Shown here in pieces: positions 17,110 through 25,490 of a stretch of 38,069 nucleotides of DNA (its first letter is position 1; every line of letters begins with the position of its first letter). The stretch is taken from NCBI GenBank assembly GCA_003402695.1, contig QQNC01000005.1:1-38069 (forward strand). Reading direction: 5' to 3'. Origin of the DNA: Verrucomicrobiota bacterium (GTDB lineage: Bacteria > Verrucomicrobiota > Verrucomicrobiia > Opitutales > Opitutaceae). The translations under genes were made by a program, and so were the position numbers. The notes beneath the pieces are model-generated. The model was not told where the DNA came from. It ran no database searches and worked only from the letters and a program-made list of their open reading frames with translations.

Positions 17110-18363
17110 CTACAGGGCGCGGAAGACCACCGCGGCGTTCTGGCCGCCGAACCCGAGGTTATTGCTCAGAACAGTGCGCACCTTCGCGGCGCGGGCGACA
17201 TTCGGCACGTAATCGAGGTCACAGTCGGGATCGGGCTCCTCGAGATTGATGGTCGGTGCAATCATGCCGGTCTGGATGGTTTTGACCGCGATGACCGACT
17301 CGATGCCACCCGCGGCACCGAGCAGGTGGCCGGTCATGGACTTCGTCGAGCTGACCGCAAGTTTGCGGGCGTGCTCACCAAAAAGTTTCTTGATGGCGAG
17401 GGTCTCAAACTTGTCGTTGTAAGGCGTGGAGGTGCCGTGGGCGTTGATGTAGTCCACCTCCTCCGGCTGCACCCCGCCGCACGCCAGGGCCCGCTTCATC
17501 GCCAGCGAAAGGCCCTTCCCCTCCGGATCCGGCTGCGTGATGTGAAAGGCATCGCAGGTGGCGGCATAACCCACCAACTCGCAGTAAATCCGCGCGCCGC
17601 GGGCCTGGGCATGCTCCAGCGACTCGAGGATCAGGATGCCCGAGCCCTCGCCCATGATAAAACCGTCGCGGTTCTTGTCGAAGGGCCGGCAGGCCTTCTG
17701 CGGCGTGTCGTTGCGCGTGCTCATCGCCTTCATCGAGCAGAAACCCGCGTACGACTGCTGCGTGATGGCCGCCTCGCTGCCACCGGCCACCATCACATCC
17801 GCATCGCCGCGCCGGATGGCGTGGAACGCCTCGCCGATCGCGTGCGTGCCGGTGGCACAGGCGGAGACGATGCCGAAATTGGGTCCGTGGGCCCCCAGGT
17901 CAATGGCGACGAGACCGCTGGCCATGTTGCCGATGAGGGCGGGGATCATGAACGGTGAAACCCGGCGCAGGCCGCGTTCGCGCAGCACGTCATGCTGCGT
18001 TTCAATTGTCTGCATGCCGCCGATGCCGGAACCGATGATGACGCCGACGCGATCGCCGTTTTCATGGGTCACGTCGAGCTGGGCGTCCGCCACCGCCTGC
18101 CGGGCGGCGACGAAGGCAAAGTGCGTGTAGCGGTCGTTGCGGCGGGCCTCCTTGGGATCCATGTGCTGCGCCGGATCCCAGTCGCGCACCTCGGCGCCGA
18201 TCTGGCTGGCATAGGCGGTCGGGTCGAAATGCGTGACCCGGTCGATGCCACACTTCCCGGCCAACAGGCTGGCCCAGAAATCAGTCACATTGTGCCCGAT
18301 GGAGGCGACCACCCCCAAGCCCGTGATCACAACCCGGCGCTGCAAAAGAGGGGGCGGTTCCAT
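17110..18363 (-). CDS. fabF: 3-oxoacyl-[acyl-carrier-protein] synthase II
   Basis: A 417-residue beta-ketoacyl-ACP synthase extending fatty acyl chains on ACP. Catalytic triad C169 (VSACATGTHA), H309 (YINAHGTSTPYND) and H346 (KSMTGHLLGAAGG). The N-terminal RRVVITGLGVVASIGHNV is typical. It lies downstream of acpP on the same strand, giving the order fabG-acpP-fabF. A terminator between acpP and fabF means fabF is expressed by read-through or from its own promoter. Confidence 0.96.
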   Translation of the reverse strand: MEPPPLLQRRVVITGLGVVASIGHNVTDFWASLLAGKCGIDRVTHFDPTAYASQIGAEVRDWDPAQHMDPKEARRNDRYTHFAFVAARQAVADAQLDVTHENGDRVGVIIGSGIGGMQTIETQHDVLRERGLRRVSPFMIPALIGNMASGLVAIDLGAHGPNFGIVSACATGTHAIGEAFHAIRRGDADVMVAGGSEAAITQQSYAGFCSMKAMSTRNDTPQKACRPFDKNRDGFIMGEGSGILILESLEHAQARGARIYCELVGYAATCDAFHITQPDPEGKGLSLAMKRALACGGVQPEEVDYINAHGTSTPYNDKFETLAIKKLFGEHARKLAVSSTKSMTGHLLGAAGGIESVIAVKTIQTGMIAPTINLEEPDPDCDLDYVPNVARAAKVRTVLSNNLGFGGQNAAVVFRAL

Positions 18364-18397
18364 GCGGGCGGTGGGCTACTTCCTGATGTCCAGAAAC

Positions 18398-18445
18398 AAA
18401 AAAGGCGTTCTGCGAAAATTTCCGTGGGGAAACAGGCAGAACGCC
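18398..18445 (-). terminator. Terminator between acpP and fabF
   Basis: Minus-strand stem ggcgttctgc / gcagaacgcc (18404-18413 and 18436-18445), 10 perfect pairs with a 22-base loop, followed by six T residues. It sits 23 bases beyond the acpP stop and 34 bases before the fabF start. It probably lowers fabF expression relative to abundant acpP. Confidence 0.85.
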
Positions 18446-18468
18446 AAAGATTTTAACGAAACGAGGAC

Positions 18469-18732
18469 TCAGGCTTTGCCGGCTTTGGCTTTGATGTAGT
18501 CGATGACCTGACCGACCGTCTGGAGCTTCTCGGCGTCCGACTCCGGAATCTCGCCTTTGATTTCGTCCTTAAATTCCTCTTCGAAAGCCATGATCAGCTC
18601 GACGGTGTCGAGTGAGTCAGCCCCGAGATCGTCAAGAAATGAGGCCGTCGGCGTAATCTGCTCTTCGTTCACGTTGAGCTGATTAACGATGATCTCTTTG
18701 ACGCGTTGTTCGATGGTTTTTTGGTCTGACAT
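18469..18732 (-). CDS. acpP: Acyl carrier protein
   Basis: An 87-residue acidic protein carrying growing acyl chains on a phosphopantetheine arm. The attachment serine is S40 in [19 protein letters not shown]. The ATG at 18732 gives the standard N-terminus ([19 protein letters not shown]); the open frame extends upstream without family sequence. A C-terminal AKAGKA tail follows VIDYIKAK. It lies between fabG (28 bases upstream) and fabF, with a terminator directly after. Confidence 0.96.
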   Translation of the reverse strand: MSDQKTIEQRVKEIIVNQLNVNEEQITPTASFLDDLGADSLDTVELIMAFEEEFKDEIKGEIPESDAEKLQTVGQVIDYIKAKAGKA

Positions 18733-18760
18733 GATGATAAATTCGGGTGATTTAGAGGGT

Positions 18761-19510
18761 TCACATCGCCATGCCGCCGTCAACGGCAAAAACTTGGCCC
18801 GTGATGTATCCGGCCTCTTCCGCGCAGAGAAAAGCGGTCATGTTCGCGATATCGGCGGCTTCTCCAAAGCGTTTCAGGGGTACGGCTTCGAGGATTTTTG
18901 CTGAAACCTCGGGATTATTGACGAATTCGGTCGTCATGTCGGTCTTGATGAACCCCGGCGCCACGGCGTTGACGGTCACACTCCGGCCGGCGAATTCGCG
19001 GGCGAGGGTCTTGGTCAGACCGATCATGCCGGCCTTGGCGGCGGAATAGTTGGCCTGGCCGGCGTTGCCCATGATGCCGCTGACCGAGGTGATATTGACG
19101 ATCCGGCCCCAGCGGGCGCGCGTCATCGGGCGGGCGAGGTGCTTGGTCCAGTGGAAGCAGCTCGTGAGATTGGTCGTGATGACGTCGTTCCAATCGGCCT
19201 CGCTCATGCGGAAAAGCAGGCCGTCCTTGGTGATGCCGGCGTTGTTCACCAGGATGTCGATCGTGGGGAACTCGGCGAGCAGGGTCTCCGCGGCCTTCGC
19301 GACGGCCGCGCCATCCGCCACATCCACGGCGATGGACTTCGCCTTGCCGCCGGAGGCGGTGATGGCGGCGGCCACGGCGCCACAGGAATCGGCGGACTTG
19401 GAGACACAGATGACGGTCACGCCGTGTCGGGCCAGGGTTTCAGCGATGGCCTTGCCGATGCCGCGACCGGCGCCGGTGACCAAGGCGGTGCGATTGGTGA
19501 ACGTGAGCAT
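18761..19510 (-). CDS. fabG: 3-oxoacyl-[acyl-carrier-protein] reductase
   Basis: A 249-residue short-chain dehydrogenase reducing 3-oxoacyl-ACP with NADPH. Cofactor loop TGAGRGIGK (12-20), NNAGIT, and catalytic S142 (NITSVSG), Y155 and K159 (ANYSAAKAG). The start at 19510 was chosen ([13 protein letters not shown]); the frame continues upstream into a low-complexity repeat region and lacks family sequence there. It is followed by acpP on the same strand, forming a compact fatty-acid synthesis set. Confidence 0.95.
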   Translation of the reverse strand: MLTFTNRTALVTGAGRGIGKAIAETLARHGVTVICVSKSADSCGAVAAAITASGGKAKSIAVDVADGAAVAKAAETLLAEFPTIDILVNNAGITKDGLLFRMSEADWNDVITTNLTSCFHWTKHLARPMTRARWGRIVNITSVSGIMGNAGQANYSAAKAGMIGLTKTLAREFAGRSVTVNAVAPGFIKTDMTTEFVNNPEVSAKILEAVPLKRFGEAADIANMTAFLCAEEAGYITGQVFAVDGGMAM

Positions 19511-19530
19511 GGGGAACGCGCGTTGCGCGT

Positions 19531-19640
19531 AGGGAGAAAGGAGCAGGGAGAAGGGTGCAGGAACAAACAAATAATCCGGCCCCCGGGTCTTTTCTTTCCG
19601 TTGCTCACTCTTCCCTGCTCCCTGCCTCGTGCTCCTTCCC
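19531..19640. repeat. Purine-rich/pyrimidine-rich inverted repeat (family A)
   Basis: A purine-rich arm at ~19531-19564 (agggagaaaggagcaggga start) faces a pyrimidine-rich arm at ~19600-19640 (with ttccctgctccctgc). They can pair imperfectly through gagcagggag-type blocks. The centre has cggcccccggg and a T-rich stretch. Similar blocks recur at 37956-38069. It fills most of the space between fabG and the CysJ-like gene, so it could form a structured 5' leader for fabG or terminate the reductase message. Confidence 0.6.
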
Positions 19641-19642
19641 CC

Positions 19643-19661
19643 GCCGCGCGGAACGCGCGGC
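19643..19661 (-). other. Strong hairpin at the stop of the CysJ-like gene
   Basis: Perfect 8-base GC stem gccgcgcg (19643-19650) and cgcgcggc (19654-19661) with a GAA loop. It touches the first base pair of the reductase stop codon. No T-run follows on either strand, so it may protect the 3' end or work together with the adjacent repeat; classical termination is unlikely. Confidence 0.6.
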
Positions 19662-20830
19662 TAATACACGTCGCGCTGGTAACGCTTGTCCTTCTTGAGC
19701 TGCTTGATGACTTCCGCCGCGGCCGCGGCCTCCATGCCACCCTGTTGGGCGATGACCTCGAGCAACGCCGTGTCCACGTCCTTGGCCATGCGCTTGGCGT
19801 CGCCGCAGACGTAGAAATAGGCCCCCCCCTTAATCCAGGACCAGAGCTCAGCCGCGTTTTCGCGCATCCGGTCCTGGACATAGACCTTGAGTGTCTGGTC
19901 GCGGGAAAAAGCCGTGTCGAGACGCGCCAACCGGCCCTGCGCCTGCCAGGCGGTCCATTCCTCCTCGTACAGGAAATCCATCGCCCGGTGCTGGTCGCCA
20001 TAGAAGACCCAGTTGCGCCCGCTCGCCCCGCTCGCGACCCGGTCCTGCATAAAGGCCCGGAAGGGCGCGATACCAGTGCCCGGGCCGACCATGATGACAT
20101 CCTTCGTGCCGTCGTCCGGCAGGCCAAAATGCGAATGCGAAACAAAGACCGGCGCCGGGGTCACGCCCAGCTGCACCCGATCCGCCAGAAACGTCGTGCA
20201 CACCCCCACCCGGTCGCGGTGATTCGTCTCATAGCGTACCACCGCCACCGTGAGGTGGATCTCTTCCGGGTAAAGTTTCGGAGAGGACGCGATCGAGTAG
20301 AGTCGCGGCATCAGCCGGCGCATGTGGTCCACCAGTTCCTGCGGCGTGAGCTTCGCGCTGGGAAATTCCGCCAGCAGATCCACGAACTCCCGCGCCTCGA
20401 GATAGGACGCCAGCACCTCCTTCGACTCCGGCAGCAACAGGCCGTCCAGCCGGCTCTTTTCATCGGCCTGGGTCGCCTTGGCGGCGAGGGTCTCGACGAT
20501 TTTCTTCGTCGGACCCGCCAGCGCCAGCCGGTTGCGCAGGGCTTCCCGCACCGGAATCGGCGCCGGCAGCTTGAGCATCACCGGCGAAACCAGCTCCTCA
20601 CCCGTGGCCCCCAGCCGGGACAGAATCTCGGATACTTCGGAGGCCCGGTTCTCGCCAAACACGCCCAGCGAGTCACCCGCCTTGTAGTGCAGCCCGCTAC
20701 CCGCGAGGTTGACGGCGAAGTGCCGGGTTTCCTTCGCGGATCCCGGTTGGTTCAGCAGCCGGTTCTCGACGATGCGGGCGAGAAACGGACGGTCCTTGGA
20801 GTAAGTGGTGGCGTCAACGGAAGCAGACAT
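19661..20830 (-). CDS. CysJ-like FAD/NADPH oxidoreductase lacking the flavodoxin domain
   Basis: 389 residues matching the C-terminal two thirds of sulfite reductase flavoprotein alpha. It begins at the linker and FAD-binding part (YSKDRPFLARIVENRLLN, then GSGLHYKAGDSLGVFGEN). FAD site RLYSIASSP and VGVCTTFLAD, NADPH site GPGTGIAPFRAFMQDR and YVCGDAKRMAKDV, and the CysJ-type aromatic end RYQRDVY are all present. The FMN flavodoxin domain is absent, and the ATG lies directly before the linker, so this is a design and not a visible truncation. No cysI haemoprotein is adjacent. It could pass electrons to a separate flavodoxin, ferredoxin or sulfite reductase subunit; the partner is unknown. It is divergent from the pseudouridine synthase gene (106 bases). 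Confidence 0.88.
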   Translation of the reverse strand: MSASVDATTYSKDRPFLARIVENRLLNQPGSAKETRHFAVNLAGSGLHYKAGDSLGVFGENRASEVSEILSRLGATGEELVSPVMLKLPAPIPVREALRNRLALAGPTKKIVETLAAKATQADEKSRLDGLLLPESKEVLASYLEAREFVDLLAEFPSAKLTPQELVDHMRRLMPRLYSIASSPKLYPEEIHLTVAVVRYETNHRDRVGVCTTFLADRVQLGVTPAPVFVSHSHFGLPDDGTKDVIMVGPGTGIAPFRAFMQDRVASGASGRNWVFYGDQHRAMDFLYEEEWTAWQAQGRLARLDTAFSRDQTLKVYVQDRMRENAAELWSWIKGGAYFYVCGDAKRMAKDVDTALLEVIAQQGGMEAAAAAEVIKQLKKDKRYQRDVY

Positions 20831-20936
20831 GGCTGAGCGGATGAAAACGGCGCACCGTTGGCGCTGGCAAGCACGGTTTCACCCGGTGCGTAGGCTTGCT
20901 ACGTCCCAAAATCTCCCGCCAACTGGCAGTCACTTT

Positions 20937-21725
20937 ATGTCCGCCGTCGAACCCATCCGCCTCCAAAAATATATCGCTGACGCCGGCGTGTGCTCCCGGC
21001 GCACCGCCGAGGCGCTCATCTACCAGGGCGAAGTCTGGGTCAATAGCACCAAGGCCACCGTGGGGCAGAAGATCACGCCCGGCGTCGACAAGGTCACGGT
21101 CAGCGGCAAGCCCGTGCGCACCGTGGCCCAACCGAGGATCACCCTCGCGATGAACAAGCCGCGCGGGCTCATCTGCTCCAACGACGACCCGCTCCATACC
21201 GAGACCATCTTCAGCGTCCTCCCGCGCGAGCTGGCCAAGTATCGCTTTTTCTGCGCCGGCCGCCTCGACCTCGACAGCGAGGGCCTCGTCATCCTCACGA
21301 CCGATGGCGACCTCGCCCACCGCCTGATGCATCCGTCCAACGTGGTGGTGAAGCGCTACCACGTGATCCTCAAGCAGCCCTTCCCTTCCGCGCGCCTGCC
21401 GCTACTCGTCAAGGGCATCGTGCTGGAGGGCGAACGCCTCAAGGTCGAGCGCGCCGCGCTCATCAGCCCGAACGCCTCCAAGGGCTCGACCAACCTCGAC
21501 GTGCACATGCACCACGGCAAAAAGCGCGAGATCCGCCTGCTGTTCACGACCCTCGGCTACGACGTGAAGCGCCTCCGCCGCTACCAGATCGGCGCACTGC
21601 AGCTGAAGGGAATCCCGTTGCACGCCATGAAAGTCCTTTCTACGAAAGAGATCGAATTGCTCTTTCAATCGCCGCGCACCCCGCGCGCCGCCCTCGAAGC
21701 CTCCTCCACTCCCGTCGAATCCTGA
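20937..21725 (+). CDS. rluB: Pseudouridine synthase, RsuA/RluB family
   Basis: A 262-residue rRNA-modifying enzyme. N-terminal S4 RNA-binding domain (RLQKYIADAGVCSRRTAEALI, ~8-65) and the catalytic domain with Asp D111 in FFCAGRLDLDSEGLVILTTDG. Also AMNKPRGLICS and the late KKREIRLLFTTLGYDVKRLRR motif. The start at 20937 replaces an upstream in-frame extension that lacks family sequence. RluB (23S rRNA) is the best guess, but RsuA/RluE/RluF members are close. The SH3 gene starts 2 bases after its stop. Confidence 0.92.
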   Translation: MSAVEPIRLQKYIADAGVCSRRTAEALIYQGEVWVNSTKATVGQKITPGVDKVTVSGKPVRTVAQPRITLAMNKPRGLICSNDDPLHTETIFSVLPRELAKYRFFCAGRLDLDSEGLVILTTDGDLAHRLMHPSNVVVKRYHVILKQPFPSARLPLLVKGIVLEGERLKVERAALISPNASKGSTNLDVHMHHGKKREIRLLFTTLGYDVKRLRRYQIGALQLKGIPLHAMKVLSTKEIELLFQSPRTPRAALEASSTPVES

Positions 21726-21727
21726 TC

Positions 21728-22585
21728 ATGAAGACCATCCTCCGACTCCTGACCGTGTTGCTGGCCACTGCCGCCTCCGCGCTGGCCACGCCCTTGGCTG
21801 CGACCACCGCGGTCCACACCAAGCCCGACGAGACCGCACCCACCCTCACCGTCCTCAGCGCCGGCAGCGAGCCCATGCCGACGCTGGGCAGCACCATGGC
21901 CAACACTCCCGCCGGCTGGATGGCCGTCGAGCTGCCGGGCCCGTTTGACGGCTACGTGCAGAACCGCGACATCACCAAGAGCCTCGATGTGCGCGACGGC
22001 GCCGCCATTTACCTCGCACCCAAGCCCGAGGCCGGCGTCCTCGCCACGATGGAAAAGGGCGACAAGAGCAACATCACCGGCCTCCACGGGAAGTGGACCC
22101 AGATCAGCCTCCAGAAAAAGCTCACCGGTTACATCCGCCTCACCGGCGAGGGCAGCTATGGGGCGCCGGCGACCGGCGCCCCGGCCCAGCTGTCCATGGC
22201 CCTCCGCGACACCAACAATGCGCCCAGCGCCCAATACGCCCCGGTCTCCCCTGCACCCCTGACGCCCGTCGCGTACGGCGTGACCACCGCCGGTCACCCC
22301 GCGCCCATGGTCAATCTCGGCGACGGCGGCTCCAGCACCCTGCCCCGGCTGTTCCAGGGCAAGTTTGTCTCCACGCGCAGCGCCTTCAAGCCCCGCCGGC
22401 CCTTCGACTGGGCGCTCGATGACGACAGTGGCGAGCGCTACGCCTACCTCGACATGAGCAAGCTGCTGCTCACCGAGCAGCTCGACAAATACATCGACCA
22501 CCACGTCGTCGTGTACGGCGCCGCCAAGTCCATGGCTGGCCGCAAGGACATCGTGATCGTGGTCGAGAGCCTGCAGCTCAGGTAA
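21728..22585 (+). CDS. Exported SH3-like domain protein
   Basis: 285 residues with a signal peptide ([20 protein letters not shown]). Two SH3b-like segments are visible: ~25-85 ([20 protein letters not shown] ... [20 protein letters not shown]) and ~93-142 ([20 protein letters not shown] ... [16 protein letters not shown]). A Pro/Ala-rich linker (~145-200) leads to a C-terminal beta-rich unit ([19 protein letters not shown] ... HHVVVYGAA) that resembles an OB-like fold. Such proteins usually bind cell-wall or envelope components, but no specific ligand can be named. The ATG lies 2 bases after the pseudouridine synthase stop, implying translational coupling. Confidence 0.8.
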   Translation: MKTILRLLTVLLATAASALATPLAATTAVHTKPDETAPTLTVLSAGSEPMPTLGSTMANTPAGWMAVELPGPFDGYVQNRDITKSLDVRDGAAIYLAPKPEAGVLATMEKGDKSNITGLHGKWTQISLQKKLTGYIRLTGEGSYGAPATGAPAQLSMALRDTNNAPSAQYAPVSPAPLTPVAYGVTTAGHPAPMVNLGDGGSSTLPRLFQGKFVSTRSAFKPRRPFDWALDDDSGERYAYLDMSKLLLTEQLDKYIDHHVVVYGAAKSMAGRKDIVIVVESLQLR

Positions 22586-22599
22586 TTTCTCCCTCCCCC

Positions 22600-22630
22600 G
22601 GCCGGCCGCACCCGCCAGCCGGCCTTCTTT
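22600..22630 (+). terminator. Probable weak terminator after the SH3 gene
   Basis: Stem ggccggc (22600-22606) and gccggcc (22618-22624) with an 11-base loop, followed by ttcttttc. It lies 14 bases beyond the SH3 gene stop and 8 bases before the folD start, so it may only attenuate transcription into folD. Confidence 0.55.
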
Positions 22631-22637
22631 TCATCCC

Positions 22638-23513
22638 ATGGAACTCATCGACGGAAACCAAATTGCGGCGGCGCTGATCGCCGAGCTCAAGGCCGAGGTT
22701 AACGCGATCAGCGGTCGCAAGCCCTGTATCGCCCTTGTCCGCATTGGCGATGATCCCGCCTCGCTCTCCTACGTGACCAAAAAGGAGAAGACCGCCGCGG
22801 AGATCGGCCTTATCAGCCGCATCATCCTGCCGCCCGTCACCATTTCGCAGCCCGAACTGTTCGCCCTGATCGACCAGCTCAACGCCGATCCGACCGTGGA
22901 CGGCATCCTCGTCCAGTCGCCCCTGCCCAAGCACATCAACGAGGTGGCGGTCTTCGGGCGGGTGTCAGCCGCCAAGGACGTGGATGGGTTCAACACCCTC
23001 AACCTCGGCAAGATCGCCCAGGAGGACGAGACCGGCTTCGCCGCCTGCACTCCCGCCGGCATCATGGAATTGCTCGCGCGCAGCAAGGTGGACTTGAAGG
23101 GCAAGCACATGGTGGTCGTCGGTCGGTCGCTGATCGTGGGCAAGCCCATCGCGCTGCTCGCGCTCCAGAAAAAAGCCGGCGCCAACGCCACCGTCACCAT
23201 CTGCCATTCCGGCACCGCCAACCTGCCCGCGATGGTCCGCCAGGCCGACGTGCTCGTCGCCGCCATCGGCCGGCCTGAGTTCATCACCGCCGACATGGTC
23301 AAGCCCGGCGCCGTGGTCATCGACGTCGGCATCAACCGCGTGCCTGACGCCACCAAGAAGAGCGGCTTCCGCCTCGTGGGTGACGTGCATTTCCCCTCGG
23401 TTTCGGCCTTGGCCAGCAAGATCACGCCGGTCCCGGGCGGGGTTGGGCCCATGACGGTCGCGATGCTGATGAAGAACACCGTCAAGGCGTTTCGTCTCCA
23501 AACCTCGCACTAG
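22638..23513 (+). CDS. folD: Bifunctional methylene-THF dehydrogenase/methenyl-THF cyclohydrolase
   Basis: A 291-residue enzyme interconverting 5,10-methylene-THF and 10-formyl-THF with NADP. Catalytic pair Y45 and K49 in [16 protein letters not shown]; folate site [16 protein letters not shown] site [17 protein letters not shown]-terminal signature [18 protein letters not shown]. Full length, with the ATG 14 bases after the hairpin that closes the previous gene. It provides one-carbon units for purine and fMet synthesis. Confidence 0.96.
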   Translation: MELIDGNQIAAALIAELKAEVNAISGRKPCIALVRIGDDPASLSYVTKKEKTAAEIGLISRIILPPVTISQPELFALIDQLNADPTVDGILVQSPLPKHINEVAVFGRVSAAKDVDGFNTLNLGKIAQEDETGFAACTPAGIMELLARSKVDLKGKHMVVVGRSLIVGKPIALLALQKKAGANATVTICHSGTANLPAMVRQADVLVAAIGRPEFITADMVKPGAVVIDVGINRVPDATKKSGFRLVGDVHFPSVSALASKITPVPGGVGPMTVAMLMKNTVKAFRLQTSH

Positions 23514-23554
23514 CTTGCGCCGGGGCATTTCCGCCGCTTGGCTTTTGCCCGCAA

Positions 23555-24688
23555 ATGGCCGCCGCTCCCACCATCCTGATCGTCGACGATCAGCCGATCA
23601 ACGTTCAGCTGCTTAAACGCAAGCTGGAGCGCGAGGGTCTGCACGTGGTGCCCGCCTACAGCGGAAGCGAGGCCTTGGACCTCATCGCGAAGTCCAAGCC
23701 CGACCTGATCCTGTTGGACGTGATGATGCCAGACATGGACGGCATTGAGGTCTGCCGCCGGCTGCAGGCCTCGCCCGACACTCACTCCATCCCCGTTATT
23801 TTTGTCACGGCCCGCACGTCCAAGGAGGGTAAGATCGAGGGCCTGAGCGTGGGGGCGGTCGACTACATCACCAAGCCCATCGACCTCGACGAAACGCTGG
23901 CCCGCGTCCAGACCCAGCTCCGGTTCCTCTCCGTCAACCGGGAGATGGTCGACCTCCAGCGCCGGCTCGTGGACGCCCGCCGGGCCGCCACCATCGGCGC
24001 CGTGACGCAGGGCATCGCCCACAACCTCAATAATCTTCTGGGCGTTGTCATCGGCCACCTCGACCTGATCAAGGCCTACTACGACAAGCCCGAGCAGGTG
24101 AAGAAGAACGCGGCGCAGATCGACAACGCCATCGCCCGCATCGTCTCGATCATCAAGCAGCTCAGCCTGCTCGTGGTCCGGACCTATCCCCCGTTCACGA
24201 AGGGCAACCTCCAGACGCTGCTCGAGGGCAGCGTGCTGCGGTTCCAGACCGACAACAAGCTCACCGCGCCTGTCACCATCGACAACCCGCTCGGCGAGCT
24301 GCAAATCGACACCAACTACGAGGTGTTCGAGGAGGTCGTCTCAAAGGTGCTGATCAATGCCTGGGAGGCCTACGACACCCCGCCGGCCACCCCGCGGCCC
24401 ATTTCCATCCACACCAAGTTCGCCGACAAGCCCGGCAAGGAAAAATTCATCGAAATCCGCATCGACGACGAGGGCCACGGCATTGACCCCGAGATCCGTG
24501 ACCGCGTGTTTGAACCCTTCGTCAGCACCAAGCACACGGTCGGCGTCGGCATGGGCCTCACCATTGCGCGCCATGCGCTCCGCAACCTCGATGGCGAAGT
24601 GATGCTGAATGCGCGCGAGGGCGGCGGCACGAGCACAATCCTCCACCATCCGCTCGAGCAAAAGCCGCGCAAACGCCACGATGCTTAA
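23555..24688 (+). CDS. Receiver-histidine kinase hybrid (REC-HisKA-HATPase)
   Basis: 377 residues, soluble. The N-terminal receiver has phospho-acceptor D55 (LILLDVMMPDMDG) with D11-D12 and K107 (YITKPID). Then comes a coiled coil (~125-145) and the H-box with H156 in TQGIAHNLNNLLGVVIGHLDL. The ATPase domain has the N-box (VLINAWEAY), G1 (IDDEGHGIDPEI), F-box (VFEPFVSTK) and G2 (GVGMGLTIARHAL). The residue after the phospho-His is Asn, where most kinases have Glu or Asp (HExxN/HDxNN). There is no sensor or membrane domain, so input probably comes by phosphorylation of the receiver. Its end overlaps proC by 8 bases. Confidence 0.9.
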   Translation: MAAAPTILIVDDQPINVQLLKRKLEREGLHVVPAYSGSEALDLIAKSKPDLILLDVMMPDMDGIEVCRRLQASPDTHSIPVIFVTARTSKEGKIEGLSVGAVDYITKPIDLDETLARVQTQLRFLSVNREMVDLQRRLVDARRAATIGAVTQGIAHNLNNLLGVVIGHLDLIKAYYDKPEQVKKNAAQIDNAIARIVSIIKQLSLLVVRTYPPFTKGNLQTLLEGSVLRFQTDNKLTAPVTIDNPLGELQIDTNYEVFEEVVSKVLINAWEAYDTPPATPRPISIHTKFADKPGKEKFIEIRIDDEGHGIDPEIRDRVFEPFVSTKHTVGVGMGLTIARHALRNLDGEVMLNAREGGGTSTILHHPLEQKPRKRHDA

Positions 24689-25490
24689 ATTTTCCTTCCT
24701 CGGTGCCGGCAACATGGCCTCCGCCATGGTGGACGGCCTGCTCGCCAAGGGCACCGTCACCCCGCCCGACCTCACCTGCCTCGGCGGCAGCGGCCGCAGC
24801 GCCGCCACCCTCGCGGCCCGCACCGGGATCAGCCTGGCCGCGGGACTCGAGGAACTCACCCGCGCGGCCGACGTCCTGGTCATCGCCTTCAAGCCCCAGC
24901 AGCTCGCCGCTGCCGATCCGCGGCTCGCGACGCTCACGACGGGCAAGCTCGTGATCTCTGTTCTCGCCGGCAAACGCCTCGCCCGGCTCGCCACCACCTT
25001 CCCCGCGGCGCGCAATCTGGTCTGGGCGATGCCCAACACCCCCGCCCGCATCGGTGCCGGCATGACCGCGTGGTGCAGCCGTGCGCCGCTCAGCGCGGCG
25101 GACCGGGCGACCGTCGCCGCCCTGCTCGCGGCCCTCGGCAATGCGGTCGAGGTGGATGAGGCGCTCATGGATGTCGCCGCGGCGGTCAGCGCCAGCGGGC
25201 CCGCGTTTCTTTTCGAATTTGCCGCCGCCCTGCGCGATGGCGGTGTCGCCGGCGGTCTGCCGCCGGAAACGGCCAAGACCCTCGCCGTCGAAACCGTGCT
25301 TGGCGCCGCCCGCCTGCTGGCCCGCTCCGGCACCGACCCGGAGGAACTGCGCCGTCAGGTAACCTCGCCCAAGGGCATGACCCTCGCCGGACTGCAGCGC
25401 ATGGAAGCACGCGATTTCCGCGGTCTGATGAGGGAAACCATCCTGGCCGCCAAGGCCCGTTCGGAGGAAATGGCCAAGGACGCCCCATGA
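24681..25490 (+). CDS. proC: Pyrroline-5-carboxylate reductase
   Basis: A 269-residue enzyme making proline from pyrroline-5-carboxylate with NAD(P)H. The start is at the ATG at 24681 (MLKFSFLGAGNMASAMVDG), which carries the Rossmann loop; an upstream in-frame extension lies within the kinase gene. NAD-binding FKPQQL, LVWAMPNTPARIGAGMTAW, VSASGPAFLFEF, and the C-terminal VTSPKGMTLAGLQ with MRETILAAKARS are all family signatures. It overlaps the kinase by 8 bases and hldD by 4 bases (ATGA). Confidence 0.95.
   Translation: MLKFSFLGAGNMASAMVDGLLAKGTVTPPDLTCLGGSGRSAATLAARTGISLAAGLEELTRAADVLVIAFKPQQLAAADPRLATLTTGKLVISVLAGKRLARLATTFPAARNLVWAMPNTPARIGAGMTAWCSRAPLSAADRATVAALLAALGNAVEVDEALMDVAAAVSASGPAFLFEFAAALRDGGVAGGLPPETAKTLAVETVLGAARLLARSGTDPEELRRQVTSPKGMTLAGLQRMEARDFRGLMRETILAAKARSEEMAKDAP

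Noticed and set aside
19139-20836. 565-residue plus-strand frame across fabG and the CysJ-like gene
   Set aside because: It crosses two well-supported minus-strand genes and a repeat region; no domain is visible.
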